Shown here: positions 33,131 through 42,474 of the stretch, one piece after another
How the letters are laid out: each line of letters starts with the position of its first letter
Numbering within the stretch: the stretch's first letter is position 1
From: Anagrus nilaparvatae
Taxonomy: Eukaryota > Arthropoda > Insecta > Hymenoptera > Mymaridae
Direction: 5' to 3'
Assembly: GCA_022575985.1 (NCBI GenBank)
Contig: JAKSXM010000007.1
Coordinates: 37,450,501-37,514,500 of the forward strand
DNA length: 64,000 bases
Notes under the pieces: generated by a model
What the model was told of the DNA's origin: nothing
The model's database searches: none
Seen by the model: the letters and a program-made list of their open reading frames with translations, nothing else
Translations under genes and position numbers: made by a program

Positions 33131-33470
33131 CTGGTTCAACGCTCTTGGATGAAGGCTTGTCTACTTAATTACTTTCAAGTTATTTTTTAAACTTTTTTTA
33201 ATTTAAAAAATTTTTTTTTTTCAAATTTATTTTATATTGCAAATAATTGTCAATTGTATTATACTCAACTGTATAACTTTCTAAATTTCTTTCTTTTTTT
33301 GCTAATTTGTTAGATTTTGCGTTAAATTTAAAACATTGTCATCCATTTTGTATTATTTTGCATCTTGCGTTAATTCCACTTATTATATCAGTCGTTTTTG
33401 CACTTACATTGTAAATAATTGTTAATTATTTTGACTTTTTGTCTTTATTTATTATTATTATATTATAATC

Positions 33471-36400
33471 TTGTTTAAATTCACTTTTAATCAAATTTTT
33501 TCTTTATTAACTATTGTAAATAATATAATAGTAAACATGACTGATATAATATTGCGTCAATTGCAGTTAAAGCCTAGAATTCTAAATGCTTATACACATT
33601 TTGAATCAGAGGGTGACAATATGAATGTAAGCTCTTGTAAAGCCAGCTTAGAAACTTTGAAAGAAACTTGGTCAAAATTTGAAGCTAACAATGATGATTT
33701 ATATACTAGCGTAAATTATAATGATGTAAAAGATCAACCTTATTTTACAGATAAATTTTTTGAAACTGTAGAGTTTCAGTATTTACAAATCTTAGGCAAA
33801 TTTCGTTTATACATAGACACACACTCAATAGCCCCTAATCATACAGTCCATAATAGCTCTAACCACAATGTATCGACACATTATGTTGAGGAAGATTTTG
33901 ATCGTCTTCCTAGAATGGATCTCCCTGAGTTTGACGGAACGTTTCAGAACTGGGAGTCTTTCCGCAACATTTTTGTCTCTTCGGTTGTTAACAAAGAAAA
34001 AATGTCAAAAGTAACCAAGCTTCGACACCTTCGTAAATGCTTAAAAGGTGAAGCAGCAAAAGTCCAGAGCTACTCTCTCACAGAACAAAATTTTGATATA
34101 GTCTGGGGCAAATTAAAAGAAAGATATGAAGTAAAAAAACGTTTAGTTTTTGCTCATGTCTCTTCAATTTTTTTACTTAAACGTATTAGTAGGCCCTCAG
34201 CCAAGGAACTTAAACGCATTTTAGATGGAATTAATACCCCAATCTCAGCTCTAAAAGTTCTGAAACGCCCTGTCGAATTCTGGGATGATTTATTAGTTTA
34301 TCATATCGTTTCTCTATTGGACGTAGAAACAAAAAGGCAATGGGAATTATTTTACAATAACCCAAATAATAATTATCCTATTGGTGATTTAGTTAATGCT
34401 TCTACACCTGTAATACAGCAAGCACAAGCTACTGCATCCAAACCTAATTCTGAACCACCTTCTTTTGCTAAATTGATGGAATTTTTAGAATTGCAAATTA
34501 GCATAATGGAATCATTAGAGGAAAGTGATGCTTCTGCTTTAAATTCTTATCCTAGCACTTCAAATACTTATAGAAATTCTAATGTCAATACGGTGCCTGC
34601 CAAAGTTTTTAATACACAAGTAGTTAACAATAGTTCAAATAAATTTAAATTAGAGTGCATCATTTGTAAAAAAGATCATCACTTTTCTCAATGTAGTACA
34701 TATTTGTCAAAAACTCAAGAGCAAAGAAAAGCATTTGTCCATGAAAAGAAAAAATGTTTGAATTGTCTTGGCAATCATTTCATGGATAAGTGTAAATCTA
34801 ATAGAAGATGCAAAACTTGCAAAAAAATGTACCATACTACGTTACATATTCAAAATTCAAATCAAACTAATAATTCTAATCAGGTCAAAAGTAGTGTGAA
34901 TCTTACAAATGCTGTTGATACTGAAATCAATAGCAGCCAGGAATCATTTATGGATGCAGAAGCTTCGGTCAATTTGTGCGTTTCTCCTAATTCAGTTTTG
35001 CTAGCAACTGCACTTGTAAAAATTGTAGATGACACTGGTCATGTAGTTTCAGCTAGAGCACTAATAGACAATTGTTCTCAAGCCTCTTTTATTAGCGAAT
35101 CCCTCTATAAAAGACTTCATACCTCTCCTCAAACTGCCAAGCTGCCAATTTCGGGTGTCTTGGGTAAAACTAGTTTCGTTTGCAAAAAATGGGTCAATTT
35201 AATTATAAAACCTTGGTTTTATTCAGATTTTAGCATGGAAGTTGATGCTTATGTTCTTCCAAAAGTATCATCTTACTCTCCAAATGTAGAAAAGGATGTT
35301 CAGTATCTTAGTCATATAACCCCTTTGAATTTAGCTGATCCTCATTTTTTCAAATGTGGCAAAATTGATCTCCTTATTAGTGCCGCTGATTATAGTTCGT
35401 TGGTCATTGAAGGTATTAAAAAAGGTACCCCAGGTCAGCCAATTGCAACAAATTCATTTTTAGGCTGGTTGATTTCTGGTGGCGGTATTAGTCGTAAAAA
35501 TTTTTGTAACACATTGCTATTAAATACTGATGAATCGAATTTCATCTTTGATTTAGAAAGATTTTGGCGACAAGAGGAGATCTCTGACTCTCCCTCTGGT
35601 TTGTTAACTCCTGAAGAGCAGGAATGCGAGGAATTTTTTGTCAAAACTCATTATAGGACACCAGATGGTAGATATGTCGTTCGCCTTCCTTTTAAAGTTA
35701 AAAATTTGTCGGAATTAAAATTTCCAGGTTCTTTTCTCAATGCAAAGCGTATGTTACTTAAAATGGAAAAACGTTTTAGCAAAAACCCTCAATTTAGATC
35801 TCTTTACATTAATTTCATGAAAGATTATCAACTCACTAAACACATGATGATGTCTTGTCACATAATAGACCTTGATTCGTATTACTTCACCCCCCATCAT
35901 GGTGTTATAAAAAAGCATAGTCTAAATCCTAAACTTCGTACAGTCTTTAATGGTTCTGCTAAAGATAATAATAATATTTCAATAAATGATGTGCTTCACA
36001 CAGGAGCAAATTTACTTCCAGACTTAGCAGAACTATTAATTAGCTGGATGAAGTATCGTTTCGTTTTTGTGTCAGACATCAAACAGATGTTTAGACAGAT
36101 CTTAGTGCATAAAACTGATCAAAAGTACCAGCAGATTTTATGGCGTTTCGATCCAAATGATAAAATCAAGGCCTGGTCACTTCAAACTGTAACTTATGGC
36201 ATGGTCAGTAGTCCTTATTTAGCAATTAGAGTTACCAAGCAATTAGCAGTTGACGAAGGTCATAAATATCCTTTAGGAGCAAAAATTCTTAGTGAAGAAA
36301 CTTACATGGATGACACTTTGTCGGGTGGTCATACCTTAGAGGAAGCTTCAAAAAAACAGGCGGATTTAATTAATATTTGCAAGGTGGCTGGCTTTGAGTT

Positions 36401-37424
36401 ACATAAATGGATGGCCAATCACAAAAAATTACTAAGTCAATTTTCGGATGACCTTCAGTCGGAATCGGATTCTTCTCATTTCTACTTCAGTTTGTTAGGT
36501 CTAAATTGGAATCCAACAGATAATTCTTTCTTTTTTAAACTTGAAATTGACCAATTTGGGAAATCAGTCACCAAAAGGAGAGTGGTTTCAAGTATTGCAA
36601 AATTGTATGACCCTTTAGGATGGTTAGCCCCTGCCATAATCACAGCTAAAGCTTTTATCCAAAAGTTATGGTTGGCGAAGATTGACTGGGAAGACAAATT
36701 ACCTCAAATTTTGGAGACTGAATTTTTAGATTGGTACAATCAAATTCCTTTATTAAATAGTATTAACGTCAATCGTTGGTTAGGCTATCTTCCAAATGCC
36801 AAAATTGAAATTTACGGCTTTGCTGATGCTTCTAAAACAGCTTACGCAGCTTGCGTGTACATAAAAATTATTAGCTTAGATAAAACAGAAGTTAGGTTGA
36901 TTCAAGCAAAATCAAAGGTAGCTCCCTTAAAACCACTGTTGAAAATTCCAAAATTAGAGTTGAACGCAGCCCTATTGTTGGCAAAATTAGTCAAAAAAGT
37001 GGAAAAAACTCTAAAATTGGAATTTGTTAATACGTATTTGTTCACTGACTCAACTGACGTTTTATATTGGTTGAAAAATCATCCTTCGAAATGGAATCAA
37101 TTTGTCGCCAACAGATGTTCTCAAATTCATAGTCTCCTTCCTGATGCCTTTTGGAATCATGTCCGTTCAGGTGATAATCCAGCAGATTGTATCTCTAGAG
37201 GGATTACTCCAGAAGAGCTGCTTTCTTTTTCGTTGTGGTGGGAAGGGAGTCATTTAATTAAAAATCCTCATTTGTTTGATAAAAAGGATACGTTTCAAAC
37301 AAAAAATATATGCAACTCAAATTGCCATTGTAGTTGTTTAAGTACAAATTCCAATACTGTAAATAACAAAAATATTAAAATTTGGGACTTAATTAATAGA
37401 TATTCAAATCTTGGAACACTTTGA
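33471..37424 (+). CDS. BEL-1 Gag-Pol: Gag, protease, RT, RNase H; premature stop
   Basis: The likely start is ATG 33537. Gag with a DUF1759-type domain (M-D-L-P-E-F-D-G-T, about residues 145-310) is followed by CCHC knuckles (C-I-I-C-K-K-D-H-H, C-L-N-C-L-G-N-H, C-K-T-C). The protease region has A-L-I-D-N-C-S where D-S/T-G is usual. RT runs from F-N-G-S-A to the catalytic E-T-Y-M-D-D (about 36298-36315). RNase H has G-F-A-D-A-S, P-K-L-E-L and F-T-D-S-T-D. The polyprotein packages element RNA and makes cDNA. The frame ends at TGA 37422-37424. In the related copy at 44748-48002 the same region continues without a stop into integrase, so this end is a lesion. Further in-frame stops lie at 37476 and 37497, and a frameshift lies near 37823. 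Confidence 0.9.
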   Translation: MFKFTFNQIFSLLTIVNNIIVNMTDIILRQLQLKPRILNAYTHFESEGDNMNVSSCKASLETLKETWSKFEANNDDLYTSVNYNDVKDQPYFTDKFFETVEFQYLQILGKFRLYIDTHSIAPNHTVHNSSNHNVSTHYVEEDFDRLPRMDLPEFDGTFQNWESFRNIFVSSVVNKEKMSKVTKLRHLRKCLKGEAAKVQSYSLTEQNFDIVWGKLKERYEVKKRLVFAHVSSIFLLKRISRPSAKELKRILDGINTPISALKVLKRPVEFWDDLLVYHIVSLLDVETKRQWELFYNNPNNNYPIGDLVNASTPVIQQAQATASKPNSEPPSFAKLMEFLELQISIMESLEESDASALNSYPSTSNTYRNSNVNTVPAKVFNTQVVNNSSNKFKLECIICKKDHHFSQCSTYLSKTQEQRKAFVHEKKKCLNCLGNHFMDKCKSNRRCKTCKKMYHTTLHIQNSNQTNNSNQVKSSVNLTNAVDTEINSSQESFMDAEASVNLCVSPNSVLLATALVKIVDDTGHVVSARALIDNCSQASFISESLYKRLHTSPQTAKLPISGVLGKTSFVCKKWVNLIIKPWFYSDFSMEVDAYVLPKVSSYSPNVEKDVQYLSHITPLNLADPHFFKCGKIDLLISAADYSSLVIEGIKKGTPGQPIATNSFLGWLISGGGISRKNFCNTLLLNTDESNFIFDLERFWRQEEISDSPSGLLTPEEQECEEFFVKTHYRTPDGRYVVRLPFKVKNLSELKFPGSFLNAKRMLLKMEKRFSKNPQFRSLYINFMKDYQLTKHMMMSCHIIDLDSYYFTPHHGVIKKHSLNPKLRTVFNGSAKDNNNISINDVLHTGANLLPDLAELLISWMKYRFVFVSDIKQMFRQILVHKTDQKYQQILWRFDPNDKIKAWSLQTVTYGMVSSPYLAIRVTKQLAVDEGHKYPLGAKILSEETYMDDTLSGGHTLEEASKKQADLINICKVAGFELHKWMANHKKLLSQFSDDLQSESDSSHFYFSLLGLNWNPTDNSFFFKLEIDQFGKSVTKRRVVSSIAKLYDPLGWLAPAIITAKAFIQKLWLAKIDWEDKLPQILETEFLDWYNQIPLLNSINVNRWLGYLPNAKIEIYGFADASKTAYAACVYIKIISLDKTEVRLIQAKSKVAPLKPLLKIPKLELNAALLLAKLVKKVEKTLKLEFVNTYLFTDSTDVLYWLKNHPSKWNQFVANRCSQIHSLLPDAFWNHVRSGDNPADCISRGITPEELLSFSLWWEGSHLIKNPHLFDKKDTFQTKNICNSNCHCSCLSTNSNTVNNKNIKIWDLINRYSNLGTL

Positions 37425-37907
37425 AGAATAACGTCAATTATTTTAAGATTCATATTTAAAATTATTCAGAAATCTTAAAAATTAAAGATCTTAAAAAATT
37501 AAAAATTATTTTCCAACCTTTGGTTTAACTCAGTTAAAGTAGAAAAAACTTTTCCTATTGTTACGGTAATGGAAAAACATAGAGCCAAACTTACATGGAT
37601 CTATTTAGTACAACATGCATATTTTGATAAAGAGTTTAAAATTATTGAACACAATGGCAACTTGAAACATTCATCCATCGCTCGATTGAACCCTTTTTTC
37701 GATCAAAATTTATTAAGATTAGGAGGTCGTTTTAATAGCTCGTTAATGAATTACGATCAAAAATTTCCTTGTATATTACCTTATAAAGATACCTTTTCCA
37801 CACTGTTAGTAAGATTTCAATAATAAAACTCTTCATGGTGGCGTTAATTTAACACTATCTTCAGTTAGGCAAGAGGCATGGATTGTGAAAGGTCGTTCTT
37901 TAGTTAA
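37425..37907 (+). pseudogene. BEL-1 pol linker and start of integrase, broken
   Basis: The same frame continues after the TGA with stops at 37476 and 37497. It then reads R-A-K-L-T-W-I-Y-L-V-Q and N-P-F-F-D-Q-N-L-L-R-L-G-G-R, which aligns with the intact linker of the other BEL copy. At 37821-37826 two stops mark a change of frame. The continuation, K-T-L-H-G-G-V-N-L and onward, leads into the zinc-binding part of integrase and is cut by the foldback element at TTAA 37904-37907. Confidence 0.8.
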
Positions 37908-38916
37908 CCCATTAGCGCCTAATCGACAATTCTTGGACACTTAAATATTTTGATATAAAAAAATGAATATTTTAGGCTAAAAATCTCACCTAGTAGGTAC
38001 TTTTTATCGCTCTTTCCATTTCCGGAGTCGGTTTTTACCTACGACCCTTGGGTAATGAAATATCAACCCCTAAAGTAGGGTAAAATCACTAAAATTGTAA
38101 ATTTAAAAAAAAAAAAGTTACTGCAGGCAAAAAAAAAGTTTCTTTATATTGGAAATTATTTTTTTTACTTTCCAAAAGGTAAAAGAGGCAAATTTATGTA
38201 TTCTCTGCACATTTACCCTCTCCAAAGGGTAAATATTAGGGGTAAGGGGGTGGATTTTAAAAATGTATAAAAATTGAAGATTTTTAGCTGAAAACATCAC
38301 CTAATAGGTACTTTTGGTCGCTCTTTCCATTTCCGAAGTCTGTTTTCACCTACGACCCTTGGGTAATGAAATATCAAACCCTAAAGTAGGGTAAAATCAC
38401 TAAAATTGTAAAATTAATTCATTTTAGTGATTTTACCCTACTTTAGGGGTTGATATTTCATTACCCTAGGGTCGTAGGTCAAAACTGACATTGGAAATGG
38501 AAATAACGACCAAAAATACCTACGAGGTGACGTTTTCAGCTAAAAATATTCATTTTTTATACATCTGTAAAATCCACCCCCTTGCCCCTAATATTTGCCC
38601 CCTGGAAAGGGTTAATGTGCTGAGAATACAAAAATTTTCATCTTTTACCTTTTGGAAAGTAAAAAATATAATTTATAACATAAAGAAATTTTTCTTTTGC
38701 GTGTAGTAATTTTTTTTAAAATTTTACAATTTTAGTGATTTTACCCTACTTTAGGGGTTGATATTTCATTACCCAAGGGTCGTAGGTAAAAACGGACTCC
38801 GGAAATGGAAAGAGCGATAAAAAATACCTAGTAGGTGAGATTTTTAGCCTAAAATATTCATTTTTTCATATAAAAATATTCAAGTGTCCAAGAATTGTCG
38901 ATTAGGCGCTTATGGG
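37908..38916. mobile_element. piggyBac-type foldback MITE, TTAA target duplication
   Basis: This 1009-bp element is flanked by TTAA at 37904-37907 and 38917-38920, and begins CCCATTAGCGCC and ends GGCGCTTATGGG. TTAA duplication with CCC...GGG ends is diagnostic of the piggyBac superfamily. Almost the whole element is one inverted repeat: arms of about 500 bases meet near 38411. Each arm itself holds two copies of a module (GTAGGTACTTTT..., TACGACCCTTGGGTAATGAAATATC, CTAAAGTAGGGTAAAATCACTAAAATTG). No transposase is encoded. The BEL integrase frame is continuous across a single TTAA, so the insertion is clean. Confidence 0.88.
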
Positions 38917-38920
38917 TTAA

Positions 38921-39941
38921 GAAAACTATCCATAGCTGTCATAATTGCATAAGATACAATGCAAGTCGTTCTAATCAAAAAATGGGATTCCTTCCCTCTT
39001 TTAGAATAGAAAGACCTGATAAGCCTTTCAGAGTAACGGGTGTTGATTATGCTGGTCCTATTGATGTTTTAAGGTTTCGTGGTAGAGGTTCTAAAACTTA
39101 TAAAACTTATCTTGCAGTTTTCAATTGTATGGCTTCTCGTGCTGTTCATTTAGAATTAGTAACAGGATATACTAGTCAGGATTTCATTTCAGCCTTCCAT
39201 AGATTTACATCCACTAGGGGGCAATGTTCTATTTTAGTAAGTGATAGAGGCACAAATTTTGTAGGCGCTGATAAAATTCTAAAAGAAATGTATATGGAGT
39301 CTTCTACTCATATGCATGTACTAGAGAATTTATTAGTTGAAGAAGGTACTTCTTGGGTATTCAACCCTCCCGGCTCTCCTCACTTTGGTGGTTTATGGGA
39401 AGCCGCTGTTAAATCAGTGAAACATCATTTAAGAAGGGTACTAGGTGATCATAAATTAACTTTTCAGGAACTATACACTTTAATTAAGCAGGTAGAAGCG
39501 TGTCTTAACTCGCGCTCCTTAATACCCTTAACTGATGATCCCACTGATAGACAAATACTTTGTCCCTCAATGATTTTACACCAATCAAATGCTTACATAC
39601 TACCTGAACCTGACTACACTAACGACAAAATACTACCTACGCAACGTTACAAACAAGTACAGAACATGGTACAGGATTGGTGGAAAACTTGGTCTTTAGA
39701 GTATTTACACACACTACAGGAAAGACACAAGTGGAACCAAGAGATGCGTAATATACAAGTGGATGATATTGTTTTGATATCAGATGAGACAATGCCTCCA
39801 TCGAAGTGGCCTTTAGCCAGAGTTATCAAAACATATCAGGGTAGGGATGGGCTAACGAGAGTGGCTTCTTTGAGGACGAGTACGTCTGAGCTCAAGAGGC
39901 CAATACATAAGTTAGTCTTACTCGAGACTAACAATAATTGA
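38921..39941 (+). pseudogene. BEL-1 integrase, main part, after the foldback insertion
   Basis: From 38922 the frame has S-C-H-N-C-I-R-Y (second half of the zinc-binding motif), G-V-D-Y-A-G-P (first catalytic Asp), V-S-D-R-G-T-N-F (second Asp) and G-G-L-W-E-A-A (catalytic Glu). V-E-A-C-L-N-S-R-S follows, then the BEL-specific C-terminal domain (M-P-P-S-K-W-P-L-A-R-V) to TAA 39939-39941. All three catalytic residues are present. The domain would insert the cDNA. It is cut off from RT by the stops, the frameshift and the foldback element, so no full Pol can be made. Confidence 0.88.
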
Positions 39942-40294
39942 TTTGTAAATATAGTCTCCATTTATAATTATATTATTATATTTTATTAATTTCATTGTGT
40001 AAAGTTTTTTAACCATAAGTATTTAATTTAATTAATTGTGTAATACATGTTTAAAAAAGAAAAGAATGTATTTATGTATTTTTATTCAAAAATTGAAAGT
40101 TATTTATTTATTTATTTATTAATGATTAATTAAGCATGTGATGTATTTAAATTCAAATTATTTAAATTCAAACTATTTATTGTACATTTTTATTTTTTAT
40201 AAAATTTCTTTTTTTTCTGAATTGTTTAAATTTTCTTTTTTGAAAGTTGCTCCCTCTGCTCCGAAATTCTACTTCATAGAATGGGTGGGTGGGA
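39942..40294 (+). other. BEL-1 3' noncoding region and polypurine tract
   Basis: AT-rich sequence ending in GAATGGGTGGGTGGGA (40279-40294), a purine-rich run directly against the LTR start, as expected for the plus-strand primer. Confidence 0.65.
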
Positions 40295-40507
40295 TGTCTC
40301 GGTATACGTTATATTATTATACGCGTCAGTTTGTACATATGTTGTATTGCGCATGAGCGCCTTTTAAATGTATATTTCTCAGCGAAAGTCAGTTCGCTCC
40401 GAGGTGCCGCTATGAGCGCACGCTCTTTAATAAAGCTACTGTTTATATTAAATGGCCGCCGTTCTTTTTTATAACCAACTTCAAAATATCTATCCGTTCA
40501 CGGAACA
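40295..40507 (+). repeat. BEL-1 3' LTR
   Basis: 213 bases. The only difference I see from the 5' LTR is C to T near 40481. It is followed by ATGGG (40508-40512), the target duplication. Confidence 0.93.
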
Positions 40508-40876
40508 ATGGGCTGTAATCTTAATTTACAACAAATATTATTAATTACAACCAGGCAATTATACATACATTTTTCGTTTTTAGTAGCTGGTAAAGTAGAT
40601 TATTAAGATCATTTTTTTATTAAAGTGAAAATTCTAGCGTCCATGGATTGGTCGCGCCGGCGTTAATGGATTTTAAATCATTTTTGCATAATTAAAAAGA
40701 GACAAATATAAAAAAAGCTAATTTTATTTTTTTTAATATAATTTTATTTTATTAGAATATATAATTATCCCTTAATAATTAAAATATTGGGTAACATGAT
40801 TTTTTTGTTTTGTCAAAGAAATAGTTGGTAACGATGCAAAAATTACAAATATTAGCTCAATTATTATAAAAAGATA
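40508..40876. repeat. Right half of the dispersed repeat, then AT-rich spacer
   Basis: After the ATGGG duplication the dispersed repeat resumes (TTACAACCAGGCAATTATACATACA), matching 10173-10200. A GC-rich patch GGTCGCGCCGGCG near 40650 resembles GGCCGCGCTCCC near 9946. No gene. Confidence 0.6.
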
Positions 40877-41373
40877 CACTGAAACTTTTTTTCACTGGCG
40901 CTAGCGGTTACTTAAATACAGTAACCGTGAATCGTTGTTACAACCCAAAATATTTTATACAGCAGCAGACGACATTTTAGCAAACATTGTAAATAAGTGA
41001 TAAAACTTAGCAAAAAGCGTTTTAATTAATAAATTAATTGATTAATTAATGAAATATATTTATTTTATACTAAATTTATTAATATTTTAAACTTATTATA
41101 ATATTAATCAAGAAATTTTAGTAAATATTAAAATGACTTGTTTTATGTTATAATAAGTTTAAAATATTAATAAATTTAGTATAAAATAAATATATTTCAT
41201 TAATTAATCAATTAATTTATTAATTAAAACGCTTTTTGCTAAGTTTTATCACATTATTTACAATGTTTGCTAAAATTTCGTCTGCTGCTTTATAAAATAT
41301 TTTGGCTCGTAACAACGATTCACGGTTACTGTATTTTAGTAACCGCTAGCGCCAGTGACAAAAAGTTTCAGTG
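40877..41373. mobile_element. Palindromic MITE with TA target duplication (mariner-like ends)
   Basis: This 497-bp element is flanked by TA on both sides (40875-40876, 41374-41375). Ends are CACTGAAAC...GTTTCAGTG. The arms, 40877-41101 and 41150-41373, are nearly perfect inverted repeats (CACTGGCGCTAGCGGTTAC outside, TTTAAACTTATTATAA inside) around a loop of about 48 bases. TA duplication and short terminal CA ends suit Tc1/mariner. No transposase. Confidence 0.85.
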
Positions 41374-41789
41374 TAGGAGCTTTTACCAGAAATTATAATA
41401 ATTTCTTATAATTTATTTTCTCAGCGTACTTCTTGCATTTGACCAATCTTCCGCAACAATGATAATAATAATAATATTTTGTAAAAAAAAAAATAACCAC
41501 ATTAATTGCTTCAAGATTTAACATTATTTATATTATTTCTATTAATCACAAAATAATAAATTATTTAATTCTATAAATTGTTTGATTCTTTAAAAAATGC
41601 CAATATAACTTTTAAACCTTAATTTTAAAATGGAAACATAAACATTTAATATTTTTAGGCTGTTTATTATTGTTTATAATTTCATTAAGCTGCATACATA
41701 AATAAGCATATAGCAACGAGCAAAATAATCCAAGGAAGTCAAAAAGAGGCAAGATTTCCATCACTCTTTCTTGTGTGTTATAATTTATA
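41374..41789. other. AT-rich spacer
   Basis: No coding or structural feature could be supported. Confidence 0.4.
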
Positions 41790-42275
41790 TCAAAATAAAA
41801 AAAAAAATTGTGATCGGATACAAAAAATTACTATAAACTAAATTTCTAAAACTTGTACTCTCATTAAAATAAATTAGATATGTCCAAAACGAAAAATAAA
41901 TTTGGTGTTTTATGTATTTTTTTGTGAAAAAAATTTTAGAAAAAAAGTTTTAAAAAAATTAAGTATCAGATTAGAGATATCAAGTAAAAACCATACTTTC
42001 AAGTATAAGTACTTTCATGGAAATAAATGAGGTATTACATCTAAAATAAAAAAAAGGGGGGTTTGAGATTTTTTGATTAAAAAATGTTTGGAAAAAAAAT
42101 TAGGTCTTAATTCGATAATGGTTTTGAAATATCACTAGTTACAATATTTTCAGATATTAGTACTTTCATGGAATTAAATGAGGTATTACAAAAAAAAAAA
42201 AAAAATGCAGTTTTTTTTATTTTTCTTTTTTTTTAATTTTGACAAAAAAAATTTTGAAAAAATTAAGTATCAGAT
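41790..42275. repeat. Array repeat, left part, interrupted by the BEL-2 composite
   Basis: Subunits of about 150 bases recur, marked by AAGTATCAGAT, GTACTTTCATGGAAATAAATGAGGTATTACAT and GGTTTGAGATTTTTTGAT. The sequence stops at AGAT 42272-42275 against the BEL-2 outer LTR and continues at 51208 (AGATCC). Confidence 0.75.
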
Positions 42276-42474
42276 TGTTATAAATTGTGTGTAAATATGT
42301 AAATAGCAGCGCGCGCGTCAACCCCCCAACTTGTACAACGGCGTCCCTTTCAGTACGTCGTACACGTTCATGCTCGCAAGACATGAACACAGAAATATAA
42401 TAATAAAAACTATATTTCAAAAATATAATTGTGTTTAATGCATTTAAAGTTATAAAATAACCTCTGCGTCAACA
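42276..42474 (+). repeat. BEL-2 LTR-a (plus orientation)
   Basis: Starts TGTTATAAATTG and ends GCGTCAACA, followed by TC and TGGCATCCCG (42477 on), a primer-binding site. It carries the palindrome GTACGTCGTACAC. It is almost identical to LTR-b in inverted orientation. Confidence 0.88.

Larger units (their letters stand above)
29386..33470 (+). other. BEL-1 5' leader with 68-bp tandem repeats
   Basis: This is a noncoding leader between the LTR and gag. At 29871-30100 it carries about 3.5 imperfect tandem units (TTCGTCTATTAATTG... and TTGTCATCTAG...) starting near 29873, 29951, 30019 and 30087, with periods of 78, 68 and 68. The stretch 30921-33130 is the foreign LINE fragment on the opposite strand. 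Confidence 0.7.
29173..40507 (+). mobile_element. BEL/Pao LTR retrotransposon (BEL-1) with two nested elements
   Basis: Two 213-bp LTRs (29173-29385 and 40295-40507) begin TGTCTCGG and end GGAACA. They differ by a single base that I can see and are flanked by a perfect 5-bp duplication, ATGGG. The interior holds a long leader, a gag-pol frame, and a disrupted pol end. Nested inside are an R1-clade LINE fragment in the leader (minus strand) and a 1009-bp TTAA-flanked foldback element in the integrase. The LTR identity says recent insertion. BEL/Pao assignment rests on the DUF1759-type Gag, the Y-M-D-D RT and the integrase block order. Confidence 0.93.
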
